The notes beneath the pieces were generated by a model. The model was not told the DNA's origin, ran no database searches, and saw nothing but the letters and a program-made list of their open reading frames with translations. The position numbers and the translations under genes are program-made. Positions 33,755-42,966 of a DNA stretch of 64,000 bases are shown here, piece by piece (within the stretch, counting starts at the first letter, position 1; each line of letters starts with the position of its first letter). This DNA comes from Candidatus Poseidoniaceae archaeon (lineage in GTDB: Archaea > Thermoplasmatota > Poseidoniia > Poseidoniales > Poseidoniaceae): assembly GCA_949372645.1 (NCBI GenBank), contig CASIAP010000009.1, forward strand, positions 1-64,000, written 5' to 3'.

Positions 33755-36700
33755 ATGACTGAGGGGTCGAATGACGGTAAACCGAAAACCCCTCCTCTTC
33801 AGCCGAGGGACGAAGTAGTTCGGAAACGTGACTTCCAACGTGCTCAAGGCGTCGATATCAACTCATTCATGGTCAAACAAGACCCAGAGGAAGGGATTGA
33901 GAAAATCCCCCATTCCACCCCCGAATCCGAGGATATAGCGGTCGGAGAAATCACATCTTTATTTTCTTCCGGAAAAGAGGAGCAGCACCTCCCTGGTGCA
34001 GTTCAATCGGATGGCAGTGTTGGGTCCCCATCTGAAATGGACAGCGTCACAGATTTAGCAGTCCACGGCGAGAAAAGATTGAGCTTCGGGCTCTTGGTTG
34101 CCATGGTGCTCACATGGTCGGCCATCGGAGCAATTGTCGGAACAGTACTTCCTGAAATTCCCAGCGGACTTGGACTCTTGGCCATGGGCCTCTTCGGTCT
34201 TTATCTTGGTGAGCGATGGATTCCTAACCCAAACATGCGTCTCTTGGGCGTCACTTGGGTCATTATTTCGATGAAACTGTTCTACGGCCTTGCCATTGAT
34301 GCCTGGCATTGGGGATGGTTCGATGTATCGCCCTATGGAGCAAGTGAAATGTTCGGTACCAGCCTTATCGCCATTGTTTCATTGAACATATTCCTCGCAC
34401 AACGTCATAATGAAGATGCCATTGCAGCCCAGGCCACTTTGATTCTTTTATTGGTCGGAAGTGCAGCAGGCGCATTGTATGGTGAAATAGGAATAGCTGC
34501 AATGATCGGTTTAGGGACATTGCTGATGCACGGCCTCGCCATCTATCGGCAATCAGGAAATCTTGCTAGTCTCGGAATTGCCTCATCCTATCTTTGGGTT
34601 GGAATTCACGCCCTCTCGAATGACTGGTCGCTGTTTGGTCTTGAAATTGTTCCATTCGAAGATGAATTGTTGTTGTTCTTGCTGATGACCTGTGTGACAG
34701 CGACCAATGCTATAATTGCTGCAAAGTTCGTTCGCGCTGAAAACTGGTTCTCCAAGGCTTTTGAAGCAATGGGCCTTGGAAAACCTGCACTTTGGTCCGT
34801 TTCTGTAAGCCTTGGAATGGTTGGTGCATTATTGGCAATCACAGCGCACCGTTTGGAAACCGGCTATGCACTGGCACAATTGACACTTCTCATTTCAGCA
34901 TTTAGCGGCTCTTATCTGGTTGTTCGCGGCATAGATGTGAAGAAATTGGCTCCGTATATCATCTTCCCAGCACCGTTTCTTTTGATTGGACTTTCCATCT
35001 ATACTTCGGGCATCATTAGCATTACCTTGCCGTTAAATCTCGATGGCTACAGCCTGTATGCAGTACTTACAGCCTTCTTCACTGTTCTTGCATTGTTACG
35101 GAATCAAACAGCAGTTTCCGACCATGTGATTTGGCTAGGAGGGCTCTCAATTGTCATTCTACTCACGCTCCTTATTCCGTCAGGCGATCCAAAAAACGGC
35201 GCGCGTCTTCTTTTAATCACCCAAGGGTTCGTCTGGATTGGACTCTCCGGATTGGCCGTGTACCGTTCTTCACCTTCCATCGCAGGAACAGCAGTTTTAG
35301 GCCCTTGGGTTTGGCTTATGCTGTTTGCAACAGATGCCGATGCCCGCCTTGTCTCTGTCGATTTCATTCCAATTATAATCGATGAATTCGATTTATTTGT
35401 ATGGATGAGTCTCCTTGTCGTTCAACAAATCTGGGTCAATATCCGGCATGGTGAAGTCGGATTAAATCTCGCTGCAAGGCTCGTTGGTATTTCTGAAGTC
35501 GGTGCAAGGTTAAGAGATTCAGGCTTAGCAAAACTTTGGAACTTGAGTTTCCTTTTTTCCGTCATTGTCACATGGGCCATTGTTCGCCCAGGCGCATTAC
35601 CAATGTACGGGGTTGTAATCATATTGGGAAGCCTCCTTATCGGCCATTCATTGATGGTGTACTTTGAACGGCACCTTGGAAAGCCCCAAACTCTGATGAG
35701 CTTCTGGGGGATATTTGCACTTCTACTTTCGTGGAGATACGGCCAATCTTCATTCTGGGCACTTTCTTTGGTGATTTCATCCGGAATTTTGTTGAAAGCC
35801 TCCGATCGTCGACGAAGGGACGGGGCAACGGAAAGCGAACTCGAACGTCTCGAAGCCCTTCCAGGACAGCTTTTGACCATGATGATGGGCTTCATGACTG
35901 CTTTCTTCGTGATGATCGCCCTCAACCCCCTCACCACAACCCCATTGACTGGGTCTGAATTTATGCTTGACAAAGAAACCAATTTGCTCTTCTTGATGGT
36001 CATCGGTTTGGTAGCTTTGGTGCTGTATCTTTTGCGTGCTGCAACCCTTGAGAAATTACTTCCACCTGCAGTAAGTGCTGTTGGGTTGATTGTAGCAATG
36101 GCTTTAGCAGGTCAATCGATCGCAGTTGAAATCGTTGTTTTGACTGCAGTACTCGCTTTTGTTGGCTCAGGCGCTTACCTTGCAATACAAGGGGAATTCC
36201 GCGCAGGCCTGCGAGCCCTTACGAAAAAGGAAAACCGTTTACAACGCCTCAGCGAAAAACAAGAGAGGATTCAGGCATTCATCGAATCTACTGGGCTGGA
36301 AGTGGCTGATACGAAGAGCGAGGCGGTTCTGCAGCAAGGCGATGAAATAGAAACTCCTCCCCGTTCAACACTTCGCCTTATCGATACTGAATTATTGGCA
36401 CTTGTTGAAAAACAAAGGAAACGGCAAAAGCGTGCAGGTTCAACTGGAAGCCACGACCTACATATCGGCGACATCCATCACCAACCGACGATCGTTTTAC
36501 TGTTCCTCGGAACAACGATCCTGGCCACCTCATTCTTTTCTTTTACAACAGGGTCAACGACACTCGCTCTTTCGTTCAGTGTCCTTGTATCAATGTTATT
36601 CGTGGGCCTTTCACGTATCCGCGCCAATCAAATTGGGCTGCGGCTACCGGATATCCTTGGGATTGAAGCACCAATTGCCATAGGCATGATGGGTTTGGTT

Positions 36701-37666
36701 TTGGTCCACGTAGCAGGGCGTGCCTCGAATTCAGTTGTCGAATTAGCCGACACCTCACATTTACTCATCTTCTTCGGTGGACTTGTCATGCTTGCAGCGC
36801 TCGGACTTCTGGGTCGAAATGATCTTGGAATGCGCATACCAAATGCCCTTGAAGGCGTCATTTACCTTTCAGTTATCGACCGCGTCCTTAGCATCCTTAT
36901 TGGTGGAGAAGTACCCCTTCCATTTGCGACCAACCCGTTTGACGGAGCACTGTTCACATGGACCCTACCGTTAGTGAGCATTGAAATCCTTGCAGTCCTT
37001 GCAGTTTTCATCTTTGATTGGGTCGAAGGGAAGCGAATCCACCATGAATTATCTGACCATCGAGGCGCAGGTGGCCGTACAGTTTGGATGGTAATGATTG
37101 CAATGCTTTCATTTGGACCAGCAGGTATTGCCGTTCTGGCTTTGTCAGCGCGCAGAGGCGTTTGGTGGACCCAAACAGCCGTTGTTCTGATGGCCTGGCT
37201 CTTGATACCCCTCGTGTATCAATCTGCAGCGATATGGGTTGCCGACTCTTTGTCAATTCCACTTCCATCATCAGGGATTATTGCTACGGCTTTGGGTCTT
37301 CTTTCGGTCGGTTTCGTAGCCTGGACTGTTCAGGCACGTCAAGGGCTTTGGCTTCCAGCAGGATTGTGGGCAACTCATATTCTACTCATCGGTTCAACCT
37401 TCAGTCACGGCAACCTCCTGTTTGCAGTCTTTTTCATCCTCCTTGCATCAACGGCTTCTTGGGTGAGTGGAGTCCTCACACTTCGCAAAGCCTGGAGAGT
37501 TATTGGCGCGCTTGATCTCGTACTCAGTTGGATTATTGCCAGTGTCGTCATCATTCAAGGAGCATCAGTCGAAATCCTCCTCGCTATCCTCGTCGCATCA
37601 GCCGCCTTACTCGGCCTTGTTACCTATCTTACACAGATGCATGAGGGTGAAATGGCTAACGAGTGA
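33755..37666 (+). CDS. giant polytopic membrane protein, unknown function
   Basis: 1303 residues. A soluble, charged ~110-residue N-terminus (KPKTPPLQPRDEVVRKRDFQ...) is followed by a very long array of hydrophobic helices, about 20 or more up to residue ~805. A second charged segment (about 805-908, with QRLSEKQERIQAFIESTGLE and LLALVEKQRKRQKRAGSTGS, coiled-coil-like) interrupts them, then a second array of about 12 helices runs to the end. No transporter or enzyme signature is recognised. The layout of two membrane blocks around a cytoplasmic loop is like a fused tandem membrane protein. The 3' neighbour is a LURP-one-like gene. Function unknown. Confidence 0.72.
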   Translation: MTEGSNDGKPKTPPLQPRDEVVRKRDFQRAQGVDINSFMVKQDPEEGIEKIPHSTPESEDIAVGEITSLFSSGKEEQHLPGAVQSDGSVGSPSEMDSVTDLAVHGEKRLSFGLLVAMVLTWSAIGAIVGTVLPEIPSGLGLLAMGLFGLYLGERWIPNPNMRLLGVTWVIISMKLFYGLAIDAWHWGWFDVSPYGASEMFGTSLIAIVSLNIFLAQRHNEDAIAAQATLILLLVGSAAGALYGEIGIAAMIGLGTLLMHGLAIYRQSGNLASLGIASSYLWVGIHALSNDWSLFGLEIVPFEDELLLFLLMTCVTATNAIIAAKFVRAENWFSKAFEAMGLGKPALWSVSVSLGMVGALLAITAHRLETGYALAQLTLLISAFSGSYLVVRGIDVKKLAPYIIFPAPFLLIGLSIYTSGIISITLPLNLDGYSLYAVLTAFFTVLALLRNQTAVSDHVIWLGGLSIVILLTLLIPSGDPKNGARLLLITQGFVWIGLSGLAVYRSSPSIAGTAVLGPWVWLMLFATDADARLVSVDFIPIIIDEFDLFVWMSLLVVQQIWVNIRHGEVGLNLAARLVGISEVGARLRDSGLAKLWNLSFLFSVIVTWAIVRPGALPMYGVVIILGSLLIGHSLMVYFERHLGKPQTLMSFWGIFALLLSWRYGQSSFWALSLVISSGILLKASDRRRRDGATESELERLEALPGQLLTMMMGFMTAFFVMIALNPLTTTPLTGSEFMLDKETNLLFLMVIGLVALVLYLLRAATLEKLLPPAVSAVGLIVAMALAGQSIAVEIVVLTAVLAFVGSGAYLAIQGEFRAGLRALTKKENRLQRLSEKQERIQAFIESTGLEVADTKSEAVLQQGDEIETPPRSTLRLIDTELLALVEKQRKRQKRAGSTGSHDLHIGDIHHQPTIVLLFLGTTILATSFFSFTTGSTTLALSFSVLVSMLFVGLSRIRANQIGLRLPDILGIEAPIAIGMMGLVLVHVAGRASNSVVELADTSHLLIFFGGLVMLAALGLLGRNDLGMRIPNALEGVIYLSVIDRVLSILIGGEVPLPFATNPFDGALFTWTLPLVSIEILAVLAVFIFDWVEGKRIHHELSDHRGAGGRTVWMVMIAMLSFGPAGIAVLALSARRGVWWTQTAVVLMAWLLIPLVYQSAAIWVADSLSIPLPSSGIIATALGLLSVGFVAWTVQARQGLWLPAGLWATHILLIGSTFSHGNLLFAVFFILLASTASWVSGVLTLRKAWRVIGALDLVLSWIIASVVIIQGASVEILLAILVASAALLGLVTYLTQMHEGEMANE

Positions 37667-37729
37667 AGTAAACCCTCACCCCAATCTGAAAGAATCTATT
37701 CCCATACGAATGATTTGGTTTGAACAAAG

Positions 37730-37740
37730 GGTATATACTC
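37730..37740 (+). promoter_or_regulatory. TATA-like box for the LURP-one-like gene
   Basis: GTATATACTC centred about 25 bp before the ATG at 37760 matches archaeal TATA spacing for a leaderless transcript. A second TATA-like run (CTATACTC) follows directly. Confidence 0.45.
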
Positions 37741-37759
37741 TATACTCCATAGTAGAGGT

Positions 37760-38323
37760 ATGGCACAGTTATTTGAAATGGACCGATATTTGATACGAAC
37801 AAAATTCTGGAGAATATTCGGTGGTGCCTTCTTCTTTGAAGATGTCCAAGGAAACGTCGTCGCTTATTCCAAGCAGAAGCGCTTCAAATTAAGAGAAGAT
37901 ATTATCCTCTACTCTGATGAAAGCTGTACAGAAGCTTTGGTTAGAATCAAAGCCCGTTCAATAATGGACCTTGCAACTACCTACGACATTGTCGATGCCC
38001 AAACCGGCATTCATCTTGGTTCCGCAAAGCGTAATTTTATGAAATCTCTTTTTAAAGACTCATGGACAATTAACGATGCAGACGGTAACCCCTATGCACA
38101 ATTGATTGAAGACAGCATTGCAATCGTACGTCGCTTCATCCCACTTATTCCTGCGAAATACCATTTCGAAATCGCAGGATATCCAGATATTTTGATGCAA
38201 CAACAGTTCAATCCTTTCATCAGGAGAACAGATATTATGATTCCACCAGGCCATCCATTGGACCGACGCGTCATTGCTGCTGTTGCTCTATTGGGTTCAG
38301 CAATCGAAGGCCGCCAAGGCTGA
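37760..38323 (+). CDS. LURP-one-related / scramblase-like beta-barrel protein
   Basis: 187 residues, soluble, with a regular beta-strand pattern. The start DRYLIRTKFWRIFGGAFFFEDVQGNVVAYSKQK, then ILYSDESCTEALVRIKARSI and YDIVDAQTGIHLGSAKRNF MKSLFKDSWTINDADG, has the repeated strand-and-turn layout of the LURP-one/Tubby-C fold (DUF567/YxjI). Such proteins are thought to bind lipids or nucleotides, and function is unclear. It converges with the phosphohexosamine mutase gene 8 bp away. Confidence 0.72.
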   Translation: MAQLFEMDRYLIRTKFWRIFGGAFFFEDVQGNVVAYSKQKRFKLREDIILYSDESCTEALVRIKARSIMDLATTYDIVDAQTGIHLGSAKRNFMKSLFKDSWTINDADGNPYAQLIEDSIAIVRRFIPLIPAKYHFEIAGYPDILMQQQFNPFIRRTDIMIPPGHPLDRRVIAAVALLGSAIEGRQG

Positions 38324-38331
38324 GGCACCGT

Positions 38332-39960
38332 TCAACGCATTGCTTCAGCCAAATGCTTGGCAAGGGTCGGCATAACTGAGGCAATTGGTTCATGTTCGAG
38401 GGTTGAAGATAAACGAAGCGAAATATTGATTTTCGCTTGAGTTCCACTGTTTCGAATCCCTAAAGAAAGTGGCTCACCATCGATTAGCGCTTCAATGAGC
38501 ATGAGGTTTTGCTCGCCTTCAAGTCCGTGCCGATTCCATTGAGTTATTTCTCCGCATTGCTCAAAATGCGAAAGAGCAAGAGTTTCAATATCATCTGAAA
38601 GTTGATTTTCGCCATTCCATAACTCACGCTGAATGTTTTGAACTGAGATTCGTTGCTTCCACCCTCGGTCCATCAGCAACTCCTTTTCAGCAACACTCCG
38701 AGCCAAAAAATACGCAACCAAGGTTGCCGAACCATCACCCACCAAACTCCACTGCTGTACATCATGAGGGTGCGGTGAAGGTAAGACTGCATGACCTGAA
38801 TCTTCGACGCCGAGCATTCGCGGCATGTGAGAAGCAGACCCAAGCGATGCGCGTAAAGCATGAGAGATCCAACGATCTCCAACAGCAGTTTCTATGCATG
38901 TAACTTTTCCAGGCAATCGGCCAATGGAAGAAAGCAAAGCCAAATCGGACTCGATGCTTGCAGCAATGAGCCACGGGCTTTGTTGCTGTATTCCAGCAAC
39001 AAGCATAGCGTCTGCCATAGCATCTCCATCGACCACCCGATAACCGAGGTCCGTCGATTCAATTACCAAACATCGATCACCATCCCCATCGAGAGCAGCT
39101 CCAACGATGGTGCCAGGGGGTGCTTTGATGAGGTTTTTCAAAAGCACATGTTTAGACTCCGCAGCTTCTTCAAAAGTCCATTTTGCAGTAGGGGAGAAAT
39201 CACCGGCCCCACATGACTTGTTCAACTCCTCAGCAATTCGACTCATTTCTTGCGTCTCGATACCTTGTTGTGTGAGCCATTCAGCAAACCAAGAACTCGC
39301 TGAGCCTTTGGAACAATCCAAAAGTAATGGTTGCTGAACAAAACCTGCCGCAAGTTGTGAGGCTCCAAACAGGTGTTTGAAGTGTGCAAATCGTTGAGAA
39401 AGCCACATTGGGTGATGGTTCTTCGCCCATTCAAGGGAGCCGAGTTCACTTGGTTGCGAGAATTCAGCATGATCGATATCATCGATTTCACGTTCTTCTT
39501 CACATAAAGCATAGGCGAGTTCAGAAATTCGGTCTTCAAGGTCTGGTGAAGTTTTGTAACCTTCAGCATCGAATACCTTGATGCCTGAGTCAGATGCTGG
39601 ATTATGACTTGCAGTAATCATACAACCAAGACGAGCCTTATGCCATAAGACGGCATAATGGAGGGCTGGTGTAGCGCAGATGCCCACATGAACTACCGAA
39701 CAACCTGCTAGACGCAGGCCGAGTGTGACGCCATCAACCAAGGCTTGATTTCCAGGGCGTTCGTCCCACCCAATAACAACGAGCTCTCCCTTGCCAGGGA
39801 GCGTATCGATTAGATGTCCGAGAGCCTCTCCAACCAAGCGCATGAGTGTTGGGCAAACGCTTCGTGCTTCGTGCAATGATTCCAATGCAGCTTTTTCATT
39901 CGAATGGGCGCCGATAATTTTCCCGCGTATACCATCGGTTCCAAACAATCGCTGAACCAT
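38332..39960 (-). CDS. phosphoglucosamine mutase / phosphomannomutase family enzyme
   Basis: 542 residues from the ATG at 39960. The alpha-D-phosphohexomutase family features are intact: VQRLFGTDGIRGK at the N-terminus, the phosphoserine loop GCMITASHNPASDSGIKVFD, and the metal loop ALDGDGDRCLVI. The C-terminal substrate loop region ISLGIRNSGTQAKINISLR is also present. FGTDGIRG is typical of GlmM-type enzymes, and the length is longer than usual. It follows the beta-helix acyltransferase gene by 4 bp, which suggests joint work on amino-sugar phosphates and UDP-GlcNAc-type precursors. Exact sugar is inferred. Confidence 0.87.
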   Translation of the reverse strand: MVQRLFGTDGIRGKIIGAHSNEKAALESLHEARSVCPTLMRLVGEALGHLIDTLPGKGELVVIGWDERPGNQALVDGVTLGLRLAGCSVVHVGICATPALHYAVLWHKARLGCMITASHNPASDSGIKVFDAEGYKTSPDLEDRISELAYALCEEEREIDDIDHAEFSQPSELGSLEWAKNHHPMWLSQRFAHFKHLFGASQLAAGFVQQPLLLDCSKGSASSWFAEWLTQQGIETQEMSRIAEELNKSCGAGDFSPTAKWTFEEAAESKHVLLKNLIKAPPGTIVGAALDGDGDRCLVIESTDLGYRVVDGDAMADAMLVAGIQQQSPWLIAASIESDLALLSSIGRLPGKVTCIETAVGDRWISHALRASLGSASHMPRMLGVEDSGHAVLPSPHPHDVQQWSLVGDGSATLVAYFLARSVAEKELLMDRGWKQRISVQNIQRELWNGENQLSDDIETLALSHFEQCGEITQWNRHGLEGEQNLMLIEALIDGEPLSLGIRNSGTQAKINISLRLSSTLEHEPIASVMPTLAKHLAEAMR

Positions 39961-39964
39961 TGCC

Positions 39965-40672
39965 TCACCTGTGTTCGGAATCCGCTGCATGCACTCCTGT
40001 TACGGTGGCATTTGGCCAAACAACGCTGTTACATCCAAGAATTACTCCGGGATTGGTGACACTGTTGCACCCGAGTTGGCAACCTTCACCAAGAAGTGCT
40101 CCGAATTTCCTTAATCTGCTCCCAATACGTTCTCCTTCAATTCGAAGTTGAACCTCTCCACCATCGTTACGAAGATTACTGATTTTAGTCCCAGCCCCGA
40201 GGTTGACGCCATTCCCGAGTATTGAATCTCCGACGTAATTGAAGTGTGGAGCCTTTGCACCAGGGAGGAGTACTGCATGTTTTGTTTCACTTGCATGGCC
40301 GACGACTGCTTCTGCGCAAATCCAAGAATATGGCCGGACATATGCCCCATGACGAATCTCAGCTTTCGGACCAACATAACACGGTCCAATCAAATGAGCA
40401 CCGACTTCAATCCTAGCAGATGCTTCGACAATGACCCTTCCTCCCGATTCATCGATGGTGGCTTTCGAATCAGTGGGGTTTTGAGGTGAAGACTGAAAGT
40501 GCTCTAACACAGAAAGAAGTTGGGCTTTGAGCCCATTGGGGTTCTTTGGTTGTAAGAATGTAAAGACTGCATCAGAGTCAGGTAAGTTGGGGCAGAACCC
40601 TTCTTGTTCCTTGGCTGAATACAATGATGGGAAAAGTTTTGATGCCGAGGGGAGGGATTCCGGCCATTCCAT
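39965..40672 (-). CDS. left-handed beta-helix (hexapeptide) acyltransferase, GlmU C-terminal-like
   Basis: 235 residues from the ATG at 40672; a GTG at 40690 is also possible. After ~80 residues without a clear domain, the hexapeptide-repeat beta-helix runs from about residue 85: VEASARIEVGAHLIGPCYVG PKAEIRHGAYVRPYSWI. The segment VGHASETKHAVLLPGAKAPH FNYVGDSILG matches the GlmU acetyltransferase active-site region (H-x-E-x-K-N and NYVGD-like). No N-terminal uridylyltransferase domain is present, so it is a stand-alone acetyltransferase half, possibly acting on glucosamine-1-phosphate together with the mutase downstream. Confidence 0.8.
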   Translation of the reverse strand: MEWPESLPSASKLFPSLYSAKEQEGFCPNLPDSDAVFTFLQPKNPNGLKAQLLSVLEHFQSSPQNPTDSKATIDESGGRVIVEASARIEVGAHLIGPCYVGPKAEIRHGAYVRPYSWICAEAVVGHASETKHAVLLPGAKAPHFNYVGDSILGNGVNLGAGTKISNLRNDGGEVQLRIEGERIGSRLRKFGALLGEGCQLGCNSVTNPGVILGCNSVVWPNATVTGVHAADSEHR

Positions 40673-40714
40673 GGCTGATGCAGTGAACACTCTTGCATGA
40701 ACTTAATGCTCAAA

Positions 40715-41050
40715 TTAAGCTGCTAAATGGTAAAGTCGCTTCCCTGTTGAATGATCGAGAGTAAAACCGACCAATTCCGAAAGGTAGCGGGGGATGAAAA
40801 AACCAACCTTACGTGTAGTAAGGCCATGGTTCCGCATTTTTCTTTCGTTTGATAAATGGTCAACAATATCTGCTGCTGAACATTGTGGTTGAGATGCTAC
40901 ATATTCTATAATCTCATTTTTCAAACGATTTAATCGAGCCTGTTTTTGAACGCCGTATCCTTTCATTGTTATCATATACTTATCTGTCTGAACAAGTATA
41001 ACAACCCGAGGAGGGACTGCCATGGGGTCCCATCCAGCGACCTCTTCCAT
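40715..41050 (-). CDS. putative winged-helix DNA-binding protein
   Basis: 111 residues. The ATG at 41050 overlaps the upstream stop as TGATG, giving translational coupling; later ATG codons (near 40978) would shorten it by about 25 residues. The segment RLNRLKNEIIEYVASQPQCS AADIVDHLS followed by TRKVGFFIPRYLSELVGFTL DHSTGKRLYHL looks like a helix-turn-helix with a wing, as in small archaeal regulators. A role in control of this operon is possible, but not shown. Confidence 0.55.
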   Translation of the reverse strand: MEEVAGWDPMAVPPRVVILVQTDKYMITMKGYGVQKQARLNRLKNEIIEYVASQPQCSAADIVDHLSNERKMRNHGLTTRKVGFFIPRYLSELVGFTLDHSTGKRLYHLAA

Positions 41051-41859
41051 CAACAAATATCAAGGATGTCGGCCCATTTTTTTGATGAGCCCCGCCGGAA
41101 CACATTCTCGTGAAAGTCACGCTGGCCAATGTGTGCGCAACGGGATAATCTTCCACGGTTATCATAGCAGCCATAGTTGGCGTGGACGGCAACCATAACC
41201 TGTTTCAAATCAATTTCAACACCCGAGAATTCCGGTGCTTGAATCTCTACGGATTCAACATGCCCATTCCAAGAGATATTTTCTGGTGTTGGCGGCATTA
41301 GAGGTTGTGTTTCGAAATGCAGCCGACCTTCAGCAGGTTTTACCGGTTTCCAAGTCCCCCTTCGACCTTGGTCAAGCCACGTAACCATCTGTTTCATTTG
41401 GTCGATTGTTGCAAGGGCAAGATGAGAGGTTTCCCACCAGCCTGCAGTTCGTGCGAGTGTAATATGGTGGACTCCGGGTTTTACTTCCCGGTTATCAAAC
41501 GCGTCGGCATAGGTTCGGCATAATCCCGAAAGTCGAATCGTATAGATTGGTAACGGGCCAATTCCGATGTCTTGTAATCGGTAAGGATTCGCTAATTCAC
41601 CTAACAACAGAAAAGGTCTACGTTCCGACATTGGAGGCGCTTCATGTGTTGCAAGTAGTTCGTCAACCGTGCCCGAATCGCTGGAAAAATCAGCACAATA
41701 CGCTTGCAGTGATTGCCCTTCGAGCATATCCTCGTTGTCTAGGGAAGGGAATTGAAGTGGGATAACTTCATTCGAGCAGAAGAACACCGACTCTTTTGGT
41801 AAAGCGACAGGCGAATTTGATGGCGTGTAGGGCCATAGCCGAGGTGTGCGACTCTCCAT
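41050..41859 (-). CDS. uncharacterised protein
   Basis: 269 residues, soluble, not recognised. The sequence contains FLLLGELANPYRLQDIGIGPL and a Trp/His-rich stretch (GVHHITLARTAGWWETSHLA), then VEIQAPEFSGVEIDLKQVMV AVHANYGCYDN near the C-terminus and the ending KKWADILDIC. It sits in the minus-strand five-gene operon that ends with the beta-helix and mutase genes; the start follows the zinc-ribbon gene by 37 bp. The TGATG overlap with the next gene supports coupling. No function assigned. Confidence 0.6.
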   Translation of the reverse strand: MESRTPRLWPYTPSNSPVALPKESVFFCSNEVIPLQFPSLDNEDMLEGQSLQAYCADFSSDSGTVDELLATHEAPPMSERRPFLLLGELANPYRLQDIGIGPLPIYTIRLSGLCRTYADAFDNREVKPGVHHITLARTAGWWETSHLALATIDQMKQMVTWLDQGRRGTWKPVKPAEGRLHFETQPLMPPTPENISWNGHVESVEIQAPEFSGVEIDLKQVMVAVHANYGCYDNRGRLSRCAHIGQRDFHENVFRRGSSKKWADILDIC

Positions 41860-41896
41860 GCCCGTGCCTGTACGCTCTTCTTCATCAATTCAACGC

Positions 41897-42358
41897 TCAA
41901 GCACCGAACACAGTTTCTTGAAAACATTGCGGACAAGTAACTTTGATTGGGCGAACATCAGGGATTCCAAGCGCAACTCCGCAACCAGGGCAAAGGATTG
42001 CTTGAGTAACGGCAGATCGGTGCTGAGCAGCTTCTTTTGAAGGGTCGTATTCAAACCGTAGATTCGATTTATCCAACATAGTAGCGACTGATGGAAGGGT
42101 CGGTGCTTCCTTGACAGGGGGGATGAAAGGAACATCCTGATAGTTGCCGTTACCCGATGGTGCGGCAACTTGTTGTTGACTATGAGTAACCGGCTGGAGC
42201 AGAGCAAGTATTGCAGCTTCAGTAGAACCATATTGTTTGATTATACGGTCCATTTCGAGCATTTGCTCATAACCAGAAAGCGCCCGCAAGACTGAAATTT
42301 CATGTTCCGGAACATCTGCCATATCCATCACAGGAACTTCTGTGTTTTGAGTGTTCAC
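41897..42358 (-). CDS. small protein with C-terminal zinc ribbon
   Basis: 153 residues. The N-terminal ~65 residues are helical and include SVLRALSGYEQMLEMDRII, and the middle is a Gln/Pro-rich linker. The C-terminus has two Cys pairs, I-L-C-P-G-C-G and T-C-P-Q-C-F, separated by about 19 residues; this is a zinc-ribbon. The family is not recognised. First gene of the minus-strand operon; divergent from the CBS gene. Confidence 0.6.
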   Translation of the reverse strand: MNTQNTEVPVMDMADVPEHEISVLRALSGYEQMLEMDRIIKQYGSTEAAILALLQPVTHSQQQVAAPSGNGNYQDVPFIPPVKEAPTLPSVATMLDKSNLRFEYDPSKEAAQHRSAVTQAILCPGCGVALGIPDVRPIKVTCPQCFQETVFGA

Positions 42359-42481
42359 TTCAGTTGAGTCGACTTATTTCGCCGGATGCCGGAAAGTAAA
42401 GACTTGGATGTGGAAGATATCATGTGATAGAAACCCTTGAAAGGAAGGCGCGTTCGCCGGCGCAATGAAGGAGTGACCAAA

Positions 42482-42964
42482 ATGGCCCAATCCCAGCAAA
42501 GAAAATTTACCCGAGCAGACTTGTCGCGTATGTCGGCGACAGAACGTTCCGCTACAGCCCGTTCGCTTACATGCGGGGAAACAATGACGCAACCGCATTG
42601 GATTTGGGACGACAGTTCAATGGTCGAAGTTATTGAGCATTTGACTGAAAACAACTGGGACCATATCTTTGTGATCAATGCTGAAGGCGCCCCCCAAGGA
42701 AGAATTCACGCCGTTGACGTCTTGAAAATCATCGCTCGAAAAACAGTCAACCGCGATATAGCGTGGATGCACGGAATTCCAGCTCAACAACTGGTCAATC
42801 AGCCCCCAATTACCGTTACAGAACCAACTCCTCTTCTCAAAGCGGGTGCTTTGATGCTCGCTCACGATTTGAATCAAATTGGTGTCGTCGACCGTAACGG
42901 TGCTTTGATTGGCGTTGTTGGGCACAATACCATGGCTCGAAAGATGCCAAAATTCATTCTTTGA
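42482..42964 (+). CDS. CBS-domain protein
   Basis: 160 residues from the ATG at 42482, preceded by GGAGTGA; the frame extends upstream to a TTG at 42437 without a supporting site. Two CBS repeats are seen, the first near MTQPHWIWDDSSMVEVIEHL ...HIFVINAEGAPQGRIHAVDV, the second near PPITVTEPTPLLKAGALMLA HDLNQIGVVDRNGALIGVVG. The sequence G-x-I-x-x-x-D-V and G-V-V-G-x-x are typical. CBS pairs bind adenine nucleotides and control attached or partner proteins. No other domain is fused, so it is a regulatory module. Convergent with the DUF373 gene 2 bp away. Confidence 0.82.
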   Translation: MAQSQQRKFTRADLSRMSATERSATARSLTCGETMTQPHWIWDDSSMVEVIEHLTENNWDHIFVINAEGAPQGRIHAVDVLKIIARKTVNRDIAWMHGIPAQQLVNQPPITVTEPTPLLKAGALMLAHDLNQIGVVDRNGALIGVVGHNTMARKMPKFIL

Positions 42965-42966
42965 AT

